A DNA stretch of 64,000 nucleotides from Hyphomicrobiales bacterium (GTDB lineage: Bacteria; Pseudomonadota; Alphaproteobacteria; Rhizobiales; Xanthobacteraceae), in assembly GCA_021732215.1 (NCBI GenBank), contig JAKFVL010000008.1:124001-188000 (forward strand), read 5' to 3'. The notes under the pieces were generated by a model, which ran no database searches, was not told the DNA's origin, and worked only from the letters and a program-made list of their open reading frames with translations. The position numbers and the translations under genes are program-made. Positions 43,357 to 52,835 of this stretch are shown in pieces (within the stretch, counting starts at the first letter, position 1; the number at the start of each line of letters is the position of its first letter).

Positions 43357-45018
43357 ATGACAACGACAGCAATGGCACCAGCAAGAACCGGTGGCATGAC
43401 GAAAGACGAACGTTTCGTCATTTTCGCATCGTCGCTCGGCACAGTGTTCGAGTGGTACGACTTCTATCTGTACGGATCGCTGGCGGCGATCATCGGCGCG
43501 CAGTTCTTCAGCGCCTATCCGCCGGCCACGCGCGACATCTTCGCGCTGCTCGCCTTCGCCGCGGGCTTCCTCGTTCGGCCCTTCGGCGCGATCGTGTTTG
43601 GCCGCGTCGGCGACATCGTCGGCCGCAAGTATACCTTCCTCGTCACCATCCTTATCATGGGTCTGTCGACCTTCATTGTCGGCCTGCTCCCGAACGCCGC
43701 CACCATCGGCATCGCGGCACCGATCATCCTGATCGCGCTGCGCCTGCTGCAGGGCCTTGCACTCGGCGGTGAATATGGCGGCGCCGCGACCTACGTCGCC
43801 GAGCATGCTCCTCACGGCAAGCGCGGCTTCTACACCTCGTTCATTCAGACGACCGCCACGCTCGGTCTGTTCCTGTCGCTGCTGGTCATTTTGTTCACCC
43901 GAACCCTGCTCGGCGAAAAAGACTTCGCCGATTGGGGCTGGCGTATTCCGTTCCTGCTTTCGGTGATCCTGCTCGGCGTGTCGGTCGTCATACGGCTTAA
44001 GCTGAATGAATCGCCGGTGTTCCAGAAGATGAAGGACGAGGGCAAGGGTTCAAAGGCTCCGCTGACCGAATCGTTCGGCAACTGGAGCAACGCCAAGCTC
44101 GTCCTGATCGCACTGGTCGGCGGCGTGATGGGTCAGGGCGTGGTCTGGTACACCGGCCAGTTCTACGCACTGTTCTTCCTGCAATCGATCCTCAAGGTCG
44201 ATGGCTATACCGCGAACCTGCTGATCGCGTGGTCGCTGCTCCTCGGCACCGGCTTCTTCATCGTGTTCGGCGCGCTGTCGGACAAGATTGGCCGCAAGCC
44301 GATCATCCTGTCAGGCTGTCTGATCGCGGCACTGACCTTCTTCCCGATCTTCCGCATGATCTCGACCAACGCCAACCCGACGCTGGAAAAGGCCATCGAG
44401 ACGGTCAAGGTGGAAGTCGTGGCCGATCCAAAGGGCTGCGGCGACTTGTTCAACCCGGTCGGCACCCGCGTGTTCTCGGCGCCGTGCGACCTTGCCCGTG
44501 ACTTCCTCGCGAAGTCATCGGTCAAGTACGACACCGTCTCGGGCCCGGCCGGTTCGCCGGTCATGATCCGCATCAATGGCAAGGACGTGCCGTACACGAA
44601 GCCGGCTGAATCCAACGCCGGTGCAACGGCTGCCCTGCAGGCCGCAGGCTACCCGAAGGCCGGCGACCCTGGCATCGTGAAGATGGCGAATCCATTCGAC
44701 ATCTTCCGTCCGCAGGTCGCAGCCATCATCGGCTTGCTGTTCATCCTCGTGCTCTACGTGACGATGGTGTACGGCCCGATCGCTGCGATGCTGGTCGAAT
44801 TGTTCCCGACCAAAATCCGCTACACCTCGATGTCGTTGCCATATCACATCGGCAACGGCTGGTTCGGCGGATTGCTGCCGGCGACCTCGTTCGCGATCGT
44901 GGCCTCGACCGGCGATATCTACGCAGGTCTCTGGTATCCAATCATCTTCGCGACCATCACCGCGATCGTCGGCTTCCTGTTCCTGCCGGAAACCAAGGAC
45001 GTCGATATCACGAAGTAA
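43357..45018 (+). CDS. MFS transporter, metabolite:H+ symporter (MHS) type, with large loop
   Basis: The 553-residue carrier belongs to the MHS group (ProP, KgtP, ShiA relatives), which take up osmolytes or carboxylates with protons. Seen: GTVFEWYDFYLYGSLA, FLVRPFGAIVFGRVGDIVGRK (motif A), LRLLQGLALGGEYGGAATYVAEHAP. Residues about 337-448, between helices 9 and 10, form an extra hydrophilic loop with two cysteines (Cys361, Cys377), predicted periplasmic. Comparable long forms exist in relatives. The gene stands alone, ended by a strong terminator. Substrate unknown. Confidence 0.91.
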   Translation: MTTTAMAPARTGGMTKDERFVIFASSLGTVFEWYDFYLYGSLAAIIGAQFFSAYPPATRDIFALLAFAAGFLVRPFGAIVFGRVGDIVGRKYTFLVTILIMGLSTFIVGLLPNAATIGIAAPIILIALRLLQGLALGGEYGGAATYVAEHAPHGKRGFYTSFIQTTATLGLFLSLLVILFTRTLLGEKDFADWGWRIPFLLSVILLGVSVVIRLKLNESPVFQKMKDEGKGSKAPLTESFGNWSNAKLVLIALVGGVMGQGVVWYTGQFYALFFLQSILKVDGYTANLLIAWSLLLGTGFFIVFGALSDKIGRKPIILSGCLIAALTFFPIFRMISTNANPTLEKAIETVKVEVVADPKGCGDLFNPVGTRVFSAPCDLARDFLAKSSVKYDTVSGPAGSPVMIRINGKDVPYTKPAESNAGATAALQAAGYPKAGDPGIVKMANPFDIFRPQVAAIIGLLFILVLYVTMVYGPIAAMLVELFPTKIRYTSMSLPYHIGNGWFGGLLPATSFAIVASTGDIYAGLWYPIIFATITAIVGFLFLPETKDVDITK

Positions 45019-45064
45019 GTTGCAAGGCGGGCGCACACGCGCCCGCTCTCAGCCTCGTAACAGA

Positions 45065-45098
45065 CCGGCCGCGGATCGCTCCGCGGCCGGTTTTGTTT
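45065..45098 (+). terminator. Rho-independent terminator after the MHS transporter
   Basis: A perfect 10-bp stem (CCGGCCGCGG, loop ATCGCT, CCGCGGCCGG) is followed by TTTTGTTTTG. A smaller hairpin, GCGGGCGC-ACAC-GCGCCCGC at about 45027-45046, comes just before it. Confidence 0.88.
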
Positions 45099-45123
45099 TG
45101 CAGCCATCAAACCGTGCAATCCA

Positions 45124-46254
45124 TTACTGCGCGTCCTTCGCCGGACGGCCGATCATCTCGATCAGCCGCCGCCAGACCTTGTCGATAAAGCCTGCCGTCT
45201 GCTCAACCTCGCGATCGCCCTTCGTACGCTGCTCGTCCTTGCTCAGCGGAGGCCGCTCGGTGAATTTATTGTCCTTCGCGCCCTTCTTCAGCGCGTCTTC
45301 CTTCCGGAGCGGCTCTTCCTTTTTCAGCGTCTCGTCGACTTTCCCCGATACGGGTGGCGTCAGCGGACGCCTGGTGAGTTCATCCTTCAGAGCCGCGATA
45401 TCCCCTCTCAGGCCGCCGGTCTCCGTGGAGAGTTTGGCGATCCGGTCGCGCTGGCTGTCGCTCTCGGCGCGCAGACGCGCGGTTTCGTCCTTCAGACGCG
45501 CCGCCTCTTCCCTGACCTTCGGAAGTTCGTCGGCGGCCGGATTCTCCGCTTTCGCTAACGGACGCTTCGCCAGTTCGTCCTTGAGAGCGGCAACGCCGGC
45601 CTTGAGAGAGGTTGTCTCGGCTGTGAGCTTCGACACCTGGCCGCGCAGCGCGTCGCCTTCATTGCGCAGCCGCGATGTTTCTTCCTTTAACCGAGCTGCT
45701 TCCTGCCTGATCGGACCCAGTTCGTCGGCGCGCGGAGTTTCAACCGGCTTGTCCGCGGCCTTATCGGCAGGCTTGTCGGCGGTGGAAACAGCGGCACGCT
45801 TCGACAGTTCACTCCTGAGCGTTGCGATTTCGGACCGGAGACCGGCCGTCTCTCCGCTCAGGCGCGCGACCTGTTCGCGCAGCTTGTCGGTGTCGGCGAT
45901 CGAGTGCGTGGCGTCACTGTTTGGTGCCGGTGCGTTAGACGACGGGACGACCGCGTCTGCAATCCGCCGCACCTCGGCCTGGCGCGATCGCTTGTGCGTC
46001 TTGCGTGGCAGGCCATTCAGATACCGGGGGCTGATCTCGTCATCATAGCCGGCATAGGCGCGCGGCAGACCGCGCCCCCGAAAACGCCGCGGCGGCGCAG
46101 ATTCGTCATAGATCCGCATCACGCCATCCGGCCCCGGAACGAAAATCGTCCCGCGGCCATCGAACGCGACCTGCGCCGACGCAGGCGCAAGCCCGGCAAA
46201 CCCGCCGAGCGCAATCGCACACGCCGCCACAATCGTTCGCCCACGTGACGACAT
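45124..46254 (-). CDS. Exported coiled-coil protein with triplicated heptad module
   Basis: This 376-residue protein has a signal peptide (RTIVAACAIALGGFAG to PASAQ), a short globular segment (FDGRGTIFVPGPDGVMRIYD) and a basic linker. Three related coiled-coil modules follow at about residues 121-155, 178-232 and 242-296, each with R-L-x-x-E-T, a central L-(R/K)-x-x-(I/V) and an end of the form ALKDEL-(A/T)-(K/R)-RP. The tail is highly charged and ends in a possible amphipathic helix (FIDKVWRRLIEMIG). The start at 46254 follows GGGAG; the frame extends to 46497. Function unknown; an envelope scaffold is a guess. Confidence 0.8.
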   Translation of the reverse strand: MSSRGRTIVAACAIALGGFAGLAPASAQVAFDGRGTIFVPGPDGVMRIYDESAPPRRFRGRGLPRAYAGYDDEISPRYLNGLPRKTHKRSRQAEVRRIADAVVPSSNAPAPNSDATHSIADTDKLREQVARLSGETAGLRSEIATLRSELSKRAAVSTADKPADKAADKPVETPRADELGPIRQEAARLKEETSRLRNEGDALRGQVSKLTAETTSLKAGVAALKDELAKRPLAKAENPAADELPKVREEAARLKDETARLRAESDSQRDRIAKLSTETGGLRGDIAALKDELTRRPLTPPVSGKVDETLKKEEPLRKEDALKKGAKDNKFTERPPLSKDEQRTKGDREVEQTAGFIDKVWRRLIEMIGRPAKDAQ

Positions 46255-46273
46255 CCACACTCCCGTCAACAGC

Positions 46274-46897
46274 TCAGACGCTCGACTGATACGGCTTGCG
46301 CTTCGACGCCAGCGCATCGGCCAAGAGCTCAAGTCTATCCTGCCCCCAGAACACTTCACCGTCGAGAACGTATGCGGGCGAGCCGAACACACCGGCTGCA
46401 ATCGCCTCATCGCGATTCTTCTCGTATGCGCCCGTGATCGCATCCGAACCGGCTTGTTCCACAAGTTTGGCGCCGGGAAGTCCGGCTTCGTCGGCAAGAC
46501 CTGCGATCACGGCGGCATCGCCGAGATTGAACTGACGTTCCCACACCGCCGGATAAACCGCCTTCACATACGGCTCCGGGTCGTGACCGCCGGCCATGGC
46601 TGCCAGCACAACGCCATCGGCCAGCCGCGCATTGAACGGCCAGTTCTGCGGCTGGAGATGAAACGAGAGTCCGCGCTTTTCGCGCCAGCGCTGCAACTCG
46701 AGCATCCGGTAGCGTTGTCTCGCCGGATGACGCTTGTTGAGCGGAAGTCCGCCGGTTTCGGCAAACAGCTCTCCCAGAAACACCGGCTTGTAGTTGATGG
46801 TGCAGTCGTGTTGGCGCGCAATGCTTATGAACAGCGGATGGCCGATGTAGGCCCACGGTGAAGCCAGCGAAAAATAGTAGTCAACCTGTCGGGCCAT
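46274..46897 (-). CDS. DsbA-fold 2-hydroxychromene-2-carboxylate isomerase family protein
   Basis: This 207-residue protein belongs to the kappa-class/HCCA isomerase group. VDYYFSLASPWAYIGHP bears the conserved Ser in place of the thioredoxin CxxC, and GVFGSPAYVLDGEVFWGQDRLELL is the typical C-terminal signature. Such enzymes use glutathione in aromatic (naphthalene) degradation or in unrelated detoxification; no catabolic genes are adjacent, so the substrate is open. GGAGCAGGA directly precedes the ATG at 46897; the frame is open to 47071. Confidence 0.9.
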   Translation of the reverse strand: MARQVDYYFSLASPWAYIGHPLFISIARQHDCTINYKPVFLGELFAETGGLPLNKRHPARQRYRMLELQRWREKRGLSFHLQPQNWPFNARLADGVVLAAMAGGHDPEPYVKAVYPAVWERQFNLGDAAVIAGLADEAGLPGAKLVEQAGSDAITGAYEKNRDEAIAAGVFGSPAYVLDGEVFWGQDRLELLADALASKRKPYQSSV

Positions 46898-47282
46898 TCC
46901 TGCTCCAATCTCGATATACGCATCGTCCGGCTGCGTGAGGCCATCCCAACAAAGGGCTCGGCTCTTTTCAAGCGGGACGCCTCCCGGCTCGATTTTGCGC
47001 TTCGGATTCGAGCGATGAGACAGCCTTGGAACATGCCGATTCTGGACCCGATCCGGTATCCTTTGTGGCATTGTCAGTGCATTGCAGCGAAGCGGCCGAA
47101 TGACGCTGTGGGCGCAATTCAGAGCTTCCTGATTTCTTTAATTATTCCAATGATTTCCGCTGTATCGCGACCGCTCAACGAATCTTGACTTGGTTAAGGT
47201 CGGTCAGTATGGTCCGCGCGGTTTTATGGGGTGGCGGGGCGTTTTCTCTGATTTTACGGCGCATTTTCGGGTGTCGACGACA
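46898..47282. promoter_or_regulatory. Divergent intergenic region upstream of the ATP synthase operon
   Basis: These 385 bases have no supportable gene. A good sigma-70-like promoter lies in them at 47185-47213 (separate entry), giving an untranslated leader of about 65 bases before atpI. Confidence 0.5.
47185..47213 (+). promoter_or_regulatory. Sigma-70-like promoter of the F0 operon
   Basis: The -35 box TTGACT (47185-47190), a 17-base spacer and the -10 box TATGGT (47208-47213) match the housekeeping consensus well. It precedes atpI in the right orientation. Confidence 0.6.
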
Positions 47283-47666
47283 ATGGCGGACGGCACACGC
47301 AACAACGATCGCGACGGAAAATCGCAGACCAAACCGCCGGCCGATGAAGCCGCGCTTTCCGAAAGACTGACGCGCCTGGATCAGCAGCTTTCCGAAGTCC
47401 GGAAAGACCGCGGAAGCCGGGCCGGCCAATCGGACAATGAGCGAGGAAGCGGCTCCGCCAGCGCATCTGCGATGGCGCGCGGGTTCCGGCTTTCGTCCGA
47501 ACTGGTGGCGGGTGTTGTTGTCGGAGGAGTGATCGGCTGGGGCTTCGACAAACTGTTGTCGACTTCGCCCTGGGGCCTGATCGTGTTTTTCCTGCTCGGC
47601 TTTGTGGCGGGCGTGATCAACGTGATGCGGGCGGCCGGAGTTGCGCCGGAACGATCGCTCGACTAA
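47283..47666 (+). CDS. atpI: ATP synthase F0 assembly protein I (AtpI/AtpZ type)
   Basis: This 127-residue protein has a charged, Gly/Ser-rich N-terminal half and two membrane helices (about 72-90 and 95-115): LVAGVVVGGVIGWGFDKLL, then PWGLIVFFLLGFVAGVINVMRAA. AtpI assists assembly of the c-ring. The ATG at 47283 is the first suitable start; the frame opens at 47190. First gene of the F0 operon; atpB follows 66 bases later. Confidence 0.88.
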   Translation: MADGTRNNDRDGKSQTKPPADEAALSERLTRLDQQLSEVRKDRGSRAGQSDNERGSGSASASAMARGFRLSSELVAGVVVGGVIGWGFDKLLSTSPWGLIVFFLLGFVAGVINVMRAAGVAPERSLD

Positions 47667-47732
47667 CGGAATGCGCGAAAAACCAGTTTTGACCGCCGGC
47701 ATGTCCGGCCGACGACGAAAGACGTGACGTGG

Positions 47733-48482
47733 ATGGCTGATCCGATCCATCAGTTCGAGATCCAGAAGATTTTCTCCCTCGGCCACATCGGCGGGCAGGA
47801 GATCGCCTTCACCAACTCATCGGCTTACATGTTCGGTGCAGTAGCGCTGGTGTCGGCCTTGATGATCGGCGGCACCGCCGGCCGCCACCTGATCCCGACC
47901 CGCATCCAGTCGATGGCGGAGCTGTCCTACGAATTCGTCGCCGATACGCTGCGCTCCAGCGTCGGCGATGAGGGCATGAAGTTTTTCCCGTTCGTGTTCT
48001 CGCTGTTCATGTTCATCCTGACGGCGAACCTGATCGGCATCGTTCCCTACACCTTCACCGTGACCAGCCATCTGATCGTGACTCTGGCGCTGGCGCTGAT
48101 GGTGTTCCTCACGGTGCTGCTCTACGGCATCTACAAGAACGGCTTCAAATTCTTCAAGCTGTTCGTGCCGCACGGCATTCCGATCTACATCATGCCGCTG
48201 ATCATGGTGATCGAGGTCATTTCGTTCCTGTCGCGGCCGGTGTCGCACTCGGTGCGGCTGTTCGCCAACATGCTGGCGGGGCACATCACGCTGAAGGTCT
48301 TCGCGGGCTTCGTGACGTCGCTCTCGGCGCTCGGCGCGCTCGGCATTTTCGGCGCGGTGCTGCCGCTGCTGATGACAACCGCGCTGACCGGCCTCGAACT
48401 GCTGGTTGCATTCCTTCAGGCCTACGTCTTCACCATCCTGACCTGCATCTATCTCAACGATGCGCTGCATCCGGGACACTGA
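47733..48482 (+). CDS. atpB: ATP synthase F0 subunit a
   Basis: This 249-residue membrane protein forms the proton half-channels of F0. It starts [17 protein letters not shown], and the essential arginine lies in [42 protein letters not shown] ends it. A GTG at 47724 in frame adds three residues and is not needed. The length and alphaproteobacterial features are normal. Confidence 0.97.
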   Translation: MADPIHQFEIQKIFSLGHIGGQEIAFTNSSAYMFGAVALVSALMIGGTAGRHLIPTRIQSMAELSYEFVADTLRSSVGDEGMKFFPFVFSLFMFILTANLIGIVPYTFTVTSHLIVTLALALMVFLTVLLYGIYKNGFKFFKLFVPHGIPIYIMPLIMVIEVISFLSRPVSHSVRLFANMLAGHITLKVFAGFVTSLSALGALGIFGAVLPLLMTTALTGLELLVAFLQAYVFTILTCIYLNDALHPGH

Positions 48483-48549
48483 TCGCGCCGGTTCTTGAGC
48501 CGGACACTTTCCATCCACTCACACTGAATTCTCAACCAGGAGCTTCGTT

Positions 48550-48777
48550 ATGGACGCACAAGCAGCAAAATTCATCGGCGCCGGCATCGCATGTCTCGGC
48601 ATGGGCGGCGCAGGCATCGGCGTCGGCATGATCTTCAGCCAGTTCCTCAACGGCGCGCTGCGCAATCCGTCGGCAGCTCAGGGCCAGTTCGCCAACCTGA
48701 TCTTCGGCTTCGCCGTGACCGAAGCGCTCGGCATCTTCTCGCTGCTGATCGCACTGCTGCTGCTGTTCGCCGTCTGA
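48550..48777 (+). CDS. atpE: ATP synthase F0 subunit c
   Basis: This 75-residue proteolipid has two helices joined by the polar loop RNPSAAQGQ; the proton-carrying carboxylate is Glu58 in [10 protein letters not shown]. The sequence lacks the sodium-binding pattern, so it is a proton ring. The CAGGAG ribosome site precedes the ATG. Fits between subunits a and b' as usual. Confidence 0.97.
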   Translation: MDAQAAKFIGAGIACLGMGGAGIGVGMIFSQFLNGALRNPSAAQGQFANLIFGFAVTEALGIFSLLIALLLLFAV

Positions 48778-48845
48778 TACGCGCGGCGAAAACGGAAGAT
48801 GCGGCCGCAACCGGCCGCGTCTGACCCTTTCTCAAGGAGACGTCC

Positions 48846-49400
48846 GTGGCTCAAGGTCAGGGCAAATCGAGTGGCAGCGGTCAAACGACGGCCGATGGCG
48901 GCGCGAAGGGCGGTTTTCCGCCGTTCCAGAAAGAGACATTCGCTTCACAGCTCGTCTCGTTCTTCATCGCGTTTGCCCTGCTCTACTTCATCGTCTCGAA
49001 GATCGCCTTGCCGCGCGTCGGCAAGCTGCTCGGCGACCGCCAGGGGCTGATCGAGAGCGATCTCGCGCAAGCGCAGAAGTTCAAGGACGAATCCGACGCA
49101 GCGCTGGCGGCGTATGAGAAGGAACTGGCGGATGCCCGCGCGCGGGCACAAGCGATCGGCGCGGAAACCCGTGAAAAGCTCGCTGCTCAATCGGAGGGCG
49201 AACGCAAGTCGCTCGAAGACAACCTGGCAGCCAAACTCGCCGAAGCGGAGAAGACCATTGCCCAGACACGTCAGACGGCGATGGGCAATGTCGGTGCGAT
49301 CGCAAGCGAAGCTGCTGCCGCGATCGTGCAGCGCCTGACCGGCGCGCAGCCCGACGCAAGGGCGGTCGAAAACGCCGTCAACGCATCGATCAAGGGATAA
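48846..49400 (+). CDS. atpG: ATP synthase F0 subunit b'
   Basis: This 184-residue peripheral stalk subunit has an N-terminal Gly/Ser-rich segment (about 35 residues), one membrane helix (about 41-60; [21 protein letters not shown]) and a long alpha-helical coiled coil. The start codon is GTG, with AAGGAGA before it. The divergent b' form beside b is typical of photosynthetic and related alphaproteobacteria. The gene symbol for b' varies (atpG or atpF2). Confidence 0.94.
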   Translation: MAQGQGKSSGSGQTTADGGAKGGFPPFQKETFASQLVSFFIAFALLYFIVSKIALPRVGKLLGDRQGLIESDLAQAQKFKDESDAALAAYEKELADARARAQAIGAETREKLAAQSEGERKSLEDNLAAKLAEAEKTIAQTRQTAMGNVGAIASEAAAAIVQRLTGAQPDARAVENAVNASIKG

Positions 49401-49405
49401 GCGAT

Positions 49406-49888
49406 ATGGGTAGCGCTGAATTCTGGGTCGCGATCGCTTTTCTGCTCCTGATGGGTGTGCTCGGCTATTTTGGCGTGCATCGCACCGTTCTGAAGGCGCT
49501 CGATAACCGCAGCGGCCGCATCAAGGACGAACTCGACGACGCCCGCCGCTTGAAGGAAGAAGCAGCCAAACTCGTCGAGGAATATCGCTCAAAGCGCGCC
49601 ACCGCTGAACGCGAGGCGCAGGACATCATTGCCAACGCCAAGGCGGAGGCGGAGCGTATCGCCACCGAGACCAAGGCGAAGATGGAAGATTTCGTCGCCC
49701 GCCGCACCAAATCGGCGGAAACCAAGATCGCGCTGGCCGAAGCGCAGGCGCTGTCGGACGTTCGCGCCGCCGCGGCCGATGCCGCCGTCGCCGCAGCATC
49801 GCAGATCATGTCGCAGACCCTCAAGGGACAGGCCGCCGACGATCTGCTGACCAAGGGCATCGCCGACGTTCGCGCCAAGCTGAACTGA
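49406..49888 (+). CDS. atpF: ATP synthase F0 subunit b
   Basis: This 160-residue protein has an N-terminal membrane helix (residues 4-24, [19 protein letters not shown]) and a charged coiled-coil stalk with [23 protein letters not shown]. It dimerises with b' to hold F1. It begins five bases after the b' stop and ends the operon; F1 genes are elsewhere. Confidence 0.96.
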   Translation: MGSAEFWVAIAFLLLMGVLGYFGVHRTVLKALDNRSGRIKDELDDARRLKEEAAKLVEEYRSKRATAEREAQDIIANAKAEAERIATETKAKMEDFVARRTKSAETKIALAEAQALSDVRAAAADAAVAAASQIMSQTLKGQAADDLLTKGIADVRAKLN

Positions 49889-49917
49889 TCGGCAAGACTT
49901 CATCGCTCCGCCGCATG

Positions 49918-49950
49918 AATAAAGCCCCGCAGCATGCTGCGGGGCTTTAT
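49918..49950. terminator. Bidirectional terminator after atpF
   Basis: The perfect inverted repeat AAAGCCCCGCAGCATGCTGCGGGGCTTT has flanking A and T runs on both sides. It can end atpF on the + strand and the lipoprotein gene on the minus strand. Confidence 0.85.
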
Positions 49951-49975
49951 GATTCGATAGACGGACAGTGACGCG

Positions 49976-50659
49976 CTACTTGCGTTTCGGCGCGCGCCCT
50001 CGCGGCTCGGGCCGCAGTCCCGCCGGATCGAACCCGACGTAGAAGACATATTCCGAAGCCGACGGCGGAGGGACGGCATAAACGATGTCTTCCGCGACGA
50101 AGCTGAACGGAATGCTGGTCTCGCCCGGCGGAATCGCAACAGTGGTGCGATAGGCCTTGGTGAAGACGATCTTTTCCTGAATCGCCTCCAGCACCACCGC
50201 GACCCGCAGCGGGATATCCACTTGCGGCGGCGCACCTGCAGGCCCGACGATGATCCGGCCCTCGATCCCGATCCGTGCCGTGATCTGGCCGGCAGCCAGA
50301 TTACAATCCCGCGCCGTGCGCGTGATGGTGCTCTGAAAGCGCAGCTCGGTCGGACTCTGGACGTCTCCCGGCTGCACACCCACCCGCAGCGTCGAGGCGC
50401 CGGCGCGGATGCTGACTCCCGGGCAACTCAGTTCGCCTTGAGGCTGGCCCTGTGCTGCCACCGGCGTGCCCGCCTCCTGCGAGCGCGATCCAAACAGCTG
50501 GCTGAAACGGCTGGTGATACCAGGACTGCCCGGCGACGAGCTGAATATGGCGGAGCCGCCACCGCAGCCCGCAAGCACAGTGCAGGCCAACGCCGCGAGC
50601 GCTGCGGAGCGAATCGGCCATACCGATCCCTGCGAAGGTCTTGTGGTCGTCTCGGACAT
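49976..50659 (-). CDS. Lipoprotein of unknown function (227 aa)
   Basis: The 227-residue protein has a lipoprotein signal ending ACTVLAGCGGGSA, so the cysteine near residue 32 is likely lipidated. After a Ser/Gly/Gln-rich spacer the domain from about residue 78 has CPGVSIRAGASTLRVG, QSTITRTARDCNLAAGQITARIG and PPQVDIPLRVAVVLE. It is predicted mostly beta. The function is unknown; similar lipoproteins are widespread in Rhizobiales. It converges with the F0 operon. Confidence 0.83.
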   Translation of the reverse strand: MSETTTRPSQGSVWPIRSAALAALACTVLAGCGGGSAIFSSSPGSPGITSRFSQLFGSRSQEAGTPVAAQGQPQGELSCPGVSIRAGASTLRVGVQPGDVQSPTELRFQSTITRTARDCNLAAGQITARIGIEGRIIVGPAGAPPQVDIPLRVAVVLEAIQEKIVFTKAYRTTVAIPPGETSIPFSFVAEDIVYAVPPPSASEYVFYVGFDPAGLRPEPRGRAPKRK

Positions 50660-50903
50660 TTTGAAAGAACCTCGCCGCCAACGATATCGTGCGGGGGTTA
50701 TAGCCCATGATCCCGAGCAAAGTGTATCGGTTTTGCCCCGGATCGCGCGGCGGAAGATAAACAGCAGACCAGCGGTATCTGGCAGTCAAACACGGCGAAG
50801 CCGTGACGCAACGGTGAGCCGGGACCAAACGCCGTTCACAACACGCAGCCGCAGAATTGACGCTTTCGAATCCAACATCGACTGATGTTGCCATGCACCC
50901 GGC

Positions 50904-51491
50904 TCAGGACTGCAAATACTCGTGCAGCAGACCATAGAGATAATGGTCCTGCCAGACGCCGTTGATGCACAGATACCGCTTGGCCAATCCCTCGCGCCGG
51001 AAGCCGGTCGTCTCAAGCACGCGCACCGATCCGATATTGCTGGGGATGCAGGCGGCCTCGACGCGGTGCAGATGCAATTCGCCAAACAGCGAGGGCAGCA
51101 GCACGCGCAGCGCCGCCGTCATCAAACCCTGTCGCGCGTAGGGTTCACCGATCCAGTAGCCGATGGTGCCCGCCTGCACGATGCCGCGCCGGACATTGGC
51201 GAGGGTGATGCCGCCGATCAGCGCGCCGTTGTCCTCGCGGAAGATCAGAAACGGATAGGATTTGTCGTCGGCGATGTCTTCGGCGTAACGCCGCAGCCGC
51301 CGGCGAAACCCGGAGCGCGTCAGATCGTCGGACGGCCAGATCGGCTCCCACGGAGTAAGAAATGCGCGACTCGATTCGCGAAGCTGCGACCACTGAATGA
51401 AGTCCGACATCTGTGGAGCGCGCAGAACAAGACCAGAGCCGCGCGGCGCCAGCGCGGGCGGAGCATTCGACGGCAACCGGAACAATGCCAT
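50904..51491 (-). CDS. GNAT family N-acetyltransferase (RimJ/RimL-like)
   Basis: This 195-residue acetyltransferase resembles ribosomal-protein-type RimJ enzymes. GGITLANVRRGIVQAGTIGYWIGEPYARQGLMTAALRVLL carries the acetyl-CoA loop (R/Q-x-x-G-x/A), and EAACIPSNIGSVRVLETTGFRREG is the family C-terminal signature. It lies downstream of the M16 peptidase gene on the same strand, an order conserved in relatives. Its substrate is unknown. Confidence 0.92.
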   Translation of the reverse strand: MALFRLPSNAPPALAPRGSGLVLRAPQMSDFIQWSQLRESSRAFLTPWEPIWPSDDLTRSGFRRRLRRYAEDIADDKSYPFLIFREDNGALIGGITLANVRRGIVQAGTIGYWIGEPYARQGLMTAALRVLLPSLFGELHLHRVEAACIPSNIGSVRVLETTGFRREGLAKRYLCINGVWQDHYLYGLLHEYLQS

Positions 51492-51537
51492 AACCGTACT
51501 TCCCTCGCCAGGCGCGCAAGACGGTGCGCGCTTTCGC

Positions 51538-52827
51538 TCAGTGATACCGACTTTTTGCGCTCGCCGAGGTCAGACCTTCGGCACGCTGCACCGCAGATTT
51601 CAACCCCCGGCCGCCGCCGAGCGCCACCACTGCCGGACGGCTGCGCGCCAGCAAGGTTCGCCCGGCATCGCGCGCCGATTCAACAGTCACCGCCTCGATT
51701 TTCGCAATCAGTTCGGCCGGCGTCAACGGGCGGCCATAGGCCATGATGTGCCGCGCCAGTTGCTCGGCACGCGAACCGCAGCTTTCCAGCGCCATCAACA
51801 GGCTCGCCTTCATCTGCGCCTTTGCGCGCGAAATTTCGGCATCGGTCAAGTTGTCGACAGCCGCATTCATCTCGTCGACGATCACATCCATCATCTCCGG
51901 CGCGTCGCCCGGATCGGTGCCGGTATAGAGTCCGAAGAAACCGGTGTCCTTGTAGGGCGCGTGGAAGGTGTAGATCGAATAACAAAGTCCACGCTTCTCG
52001 CGCACCTCCTGAAACAACCGCGACGACATCCCGCCACCGAGGATGTTGGTGAAGGTCTGCAGGCTGAACAGCGACGGATCGGTCTGAGCGACGCCTTCCA
52101 GCGCCAGCGTGATATGGGCCTGTTCGAGATCGCGGCGCACCACCTTGCTTCCACCCTGGCCGTACGACGCAGGCGAAGATTTCGGCGGCGCAACTCCGCC
52201 GAAGCTGGCAAAACGTTTCTCGACCTCGGCGACGACCGCCTTGTGATCGACAGCGCCGGCAGCCGCGATCACCATGTTCGGGCCGCGGTAGTGGGTTTGC
52301 AGATAGCCGGACAGCATGTCGCGATCGAACTTGCTCAGAGTCTTTGTCGTGCCGAGCAGCGAGCGGCCGATCGGTTGCCCGGGAAAACACAGTTCGCTCA
52401 GGTGTTCGAATACGACGTCGTCGGGCGTGTCCTGCGCCGCGCCGATTTCCTGCGCGATCACGCTCTTCTCGCGCTCAAGTTCCTCCGCGTCGAACGACGG
52501 GTTGGCGAGAATATCCGACAGCACCTCGAGCGCCAGCGGCACGTCGGCCTTCAGCACACGGGCATAGAACGCCGTGGTTTCCGTACTGGTCGCAGCGTTG
52601 AGGTCGCCGCCGACAGCTTCGATCTCTTCGACGATCTGGCGCGAGGTGCGCGTCGCCGTACCCTTGAAGGCCATGTGTTCGAGCAGATGCGAAATGCCGT
52701 GCTCGTCCGCTTTCTCGTCGCGGCCGCCGACACCGGTCCAGACGCCGAGCGCCGCTGTCTCCAAATGCGGCATGGTGTCGGTGACCACGGTCAGCCCGGT
52801 CGGCAACTGAGTGACATTGACGCTCAT
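51538..52827 (-). CDS. M16 family zinc peptidase (mitochondrial processing peptidase-like)
   Basis: This 429-residue insulinase/MPP-like peptidase has the inverted zinc motif HLLEH (His47, Glu50, His51) and the distal Glu in EKSVIAQEIGAAQDTP. The second domain has the Gly-rich ILGGGMSSRLFQEVREKRGLCYSIY, characteristic of PqqL/MPP-beta relatives. Bacterial members of this size are cytosolic. The start at 52827 gives MSVNVTQLPTG, the family start; the frame is open further upstream. Eight bases behind the thrC stop. Confidence 0.95.
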   Translation of the reverse strand: MSVNVTQLPTGLTVVTDTMPHLETAALGVWTGVGGRDEKADEHGISHLLEHMAFKGTATRTSRQIVEEIEAVGGDLNAATSTETTAFYARVLKADVPLALEVLSDILANPSFDAEELEREKSVIAQEIGAAQDTPDDVVFEHLSELCFPGQPIGRSLLGTTKTLSKFDRDMLSGYLQTHYRGPNMVIAAAGAVDHKAVVAEVEKRFASFGGVAPPKSSPASYGQGGSKVVRRDLEQAHITLALEGVAQTDPSLFSLQTFTNILGGGMSSRLFQEVREKRGLCYSIYTFHAPYKDTGFFGLYTGTDPGDAPEMMDVIVDEMNAAVDNLTDAEISRAKAQMKASLLMALESCGSRAEQLARHIMAYGRPLTPAELIAKIEAVTVESARDAGRTLLARSRPAVVALGGGRGLKSAVQRAEGLTSASAKSRYH

Positions 52828-52835
52828 CGGCGCTC

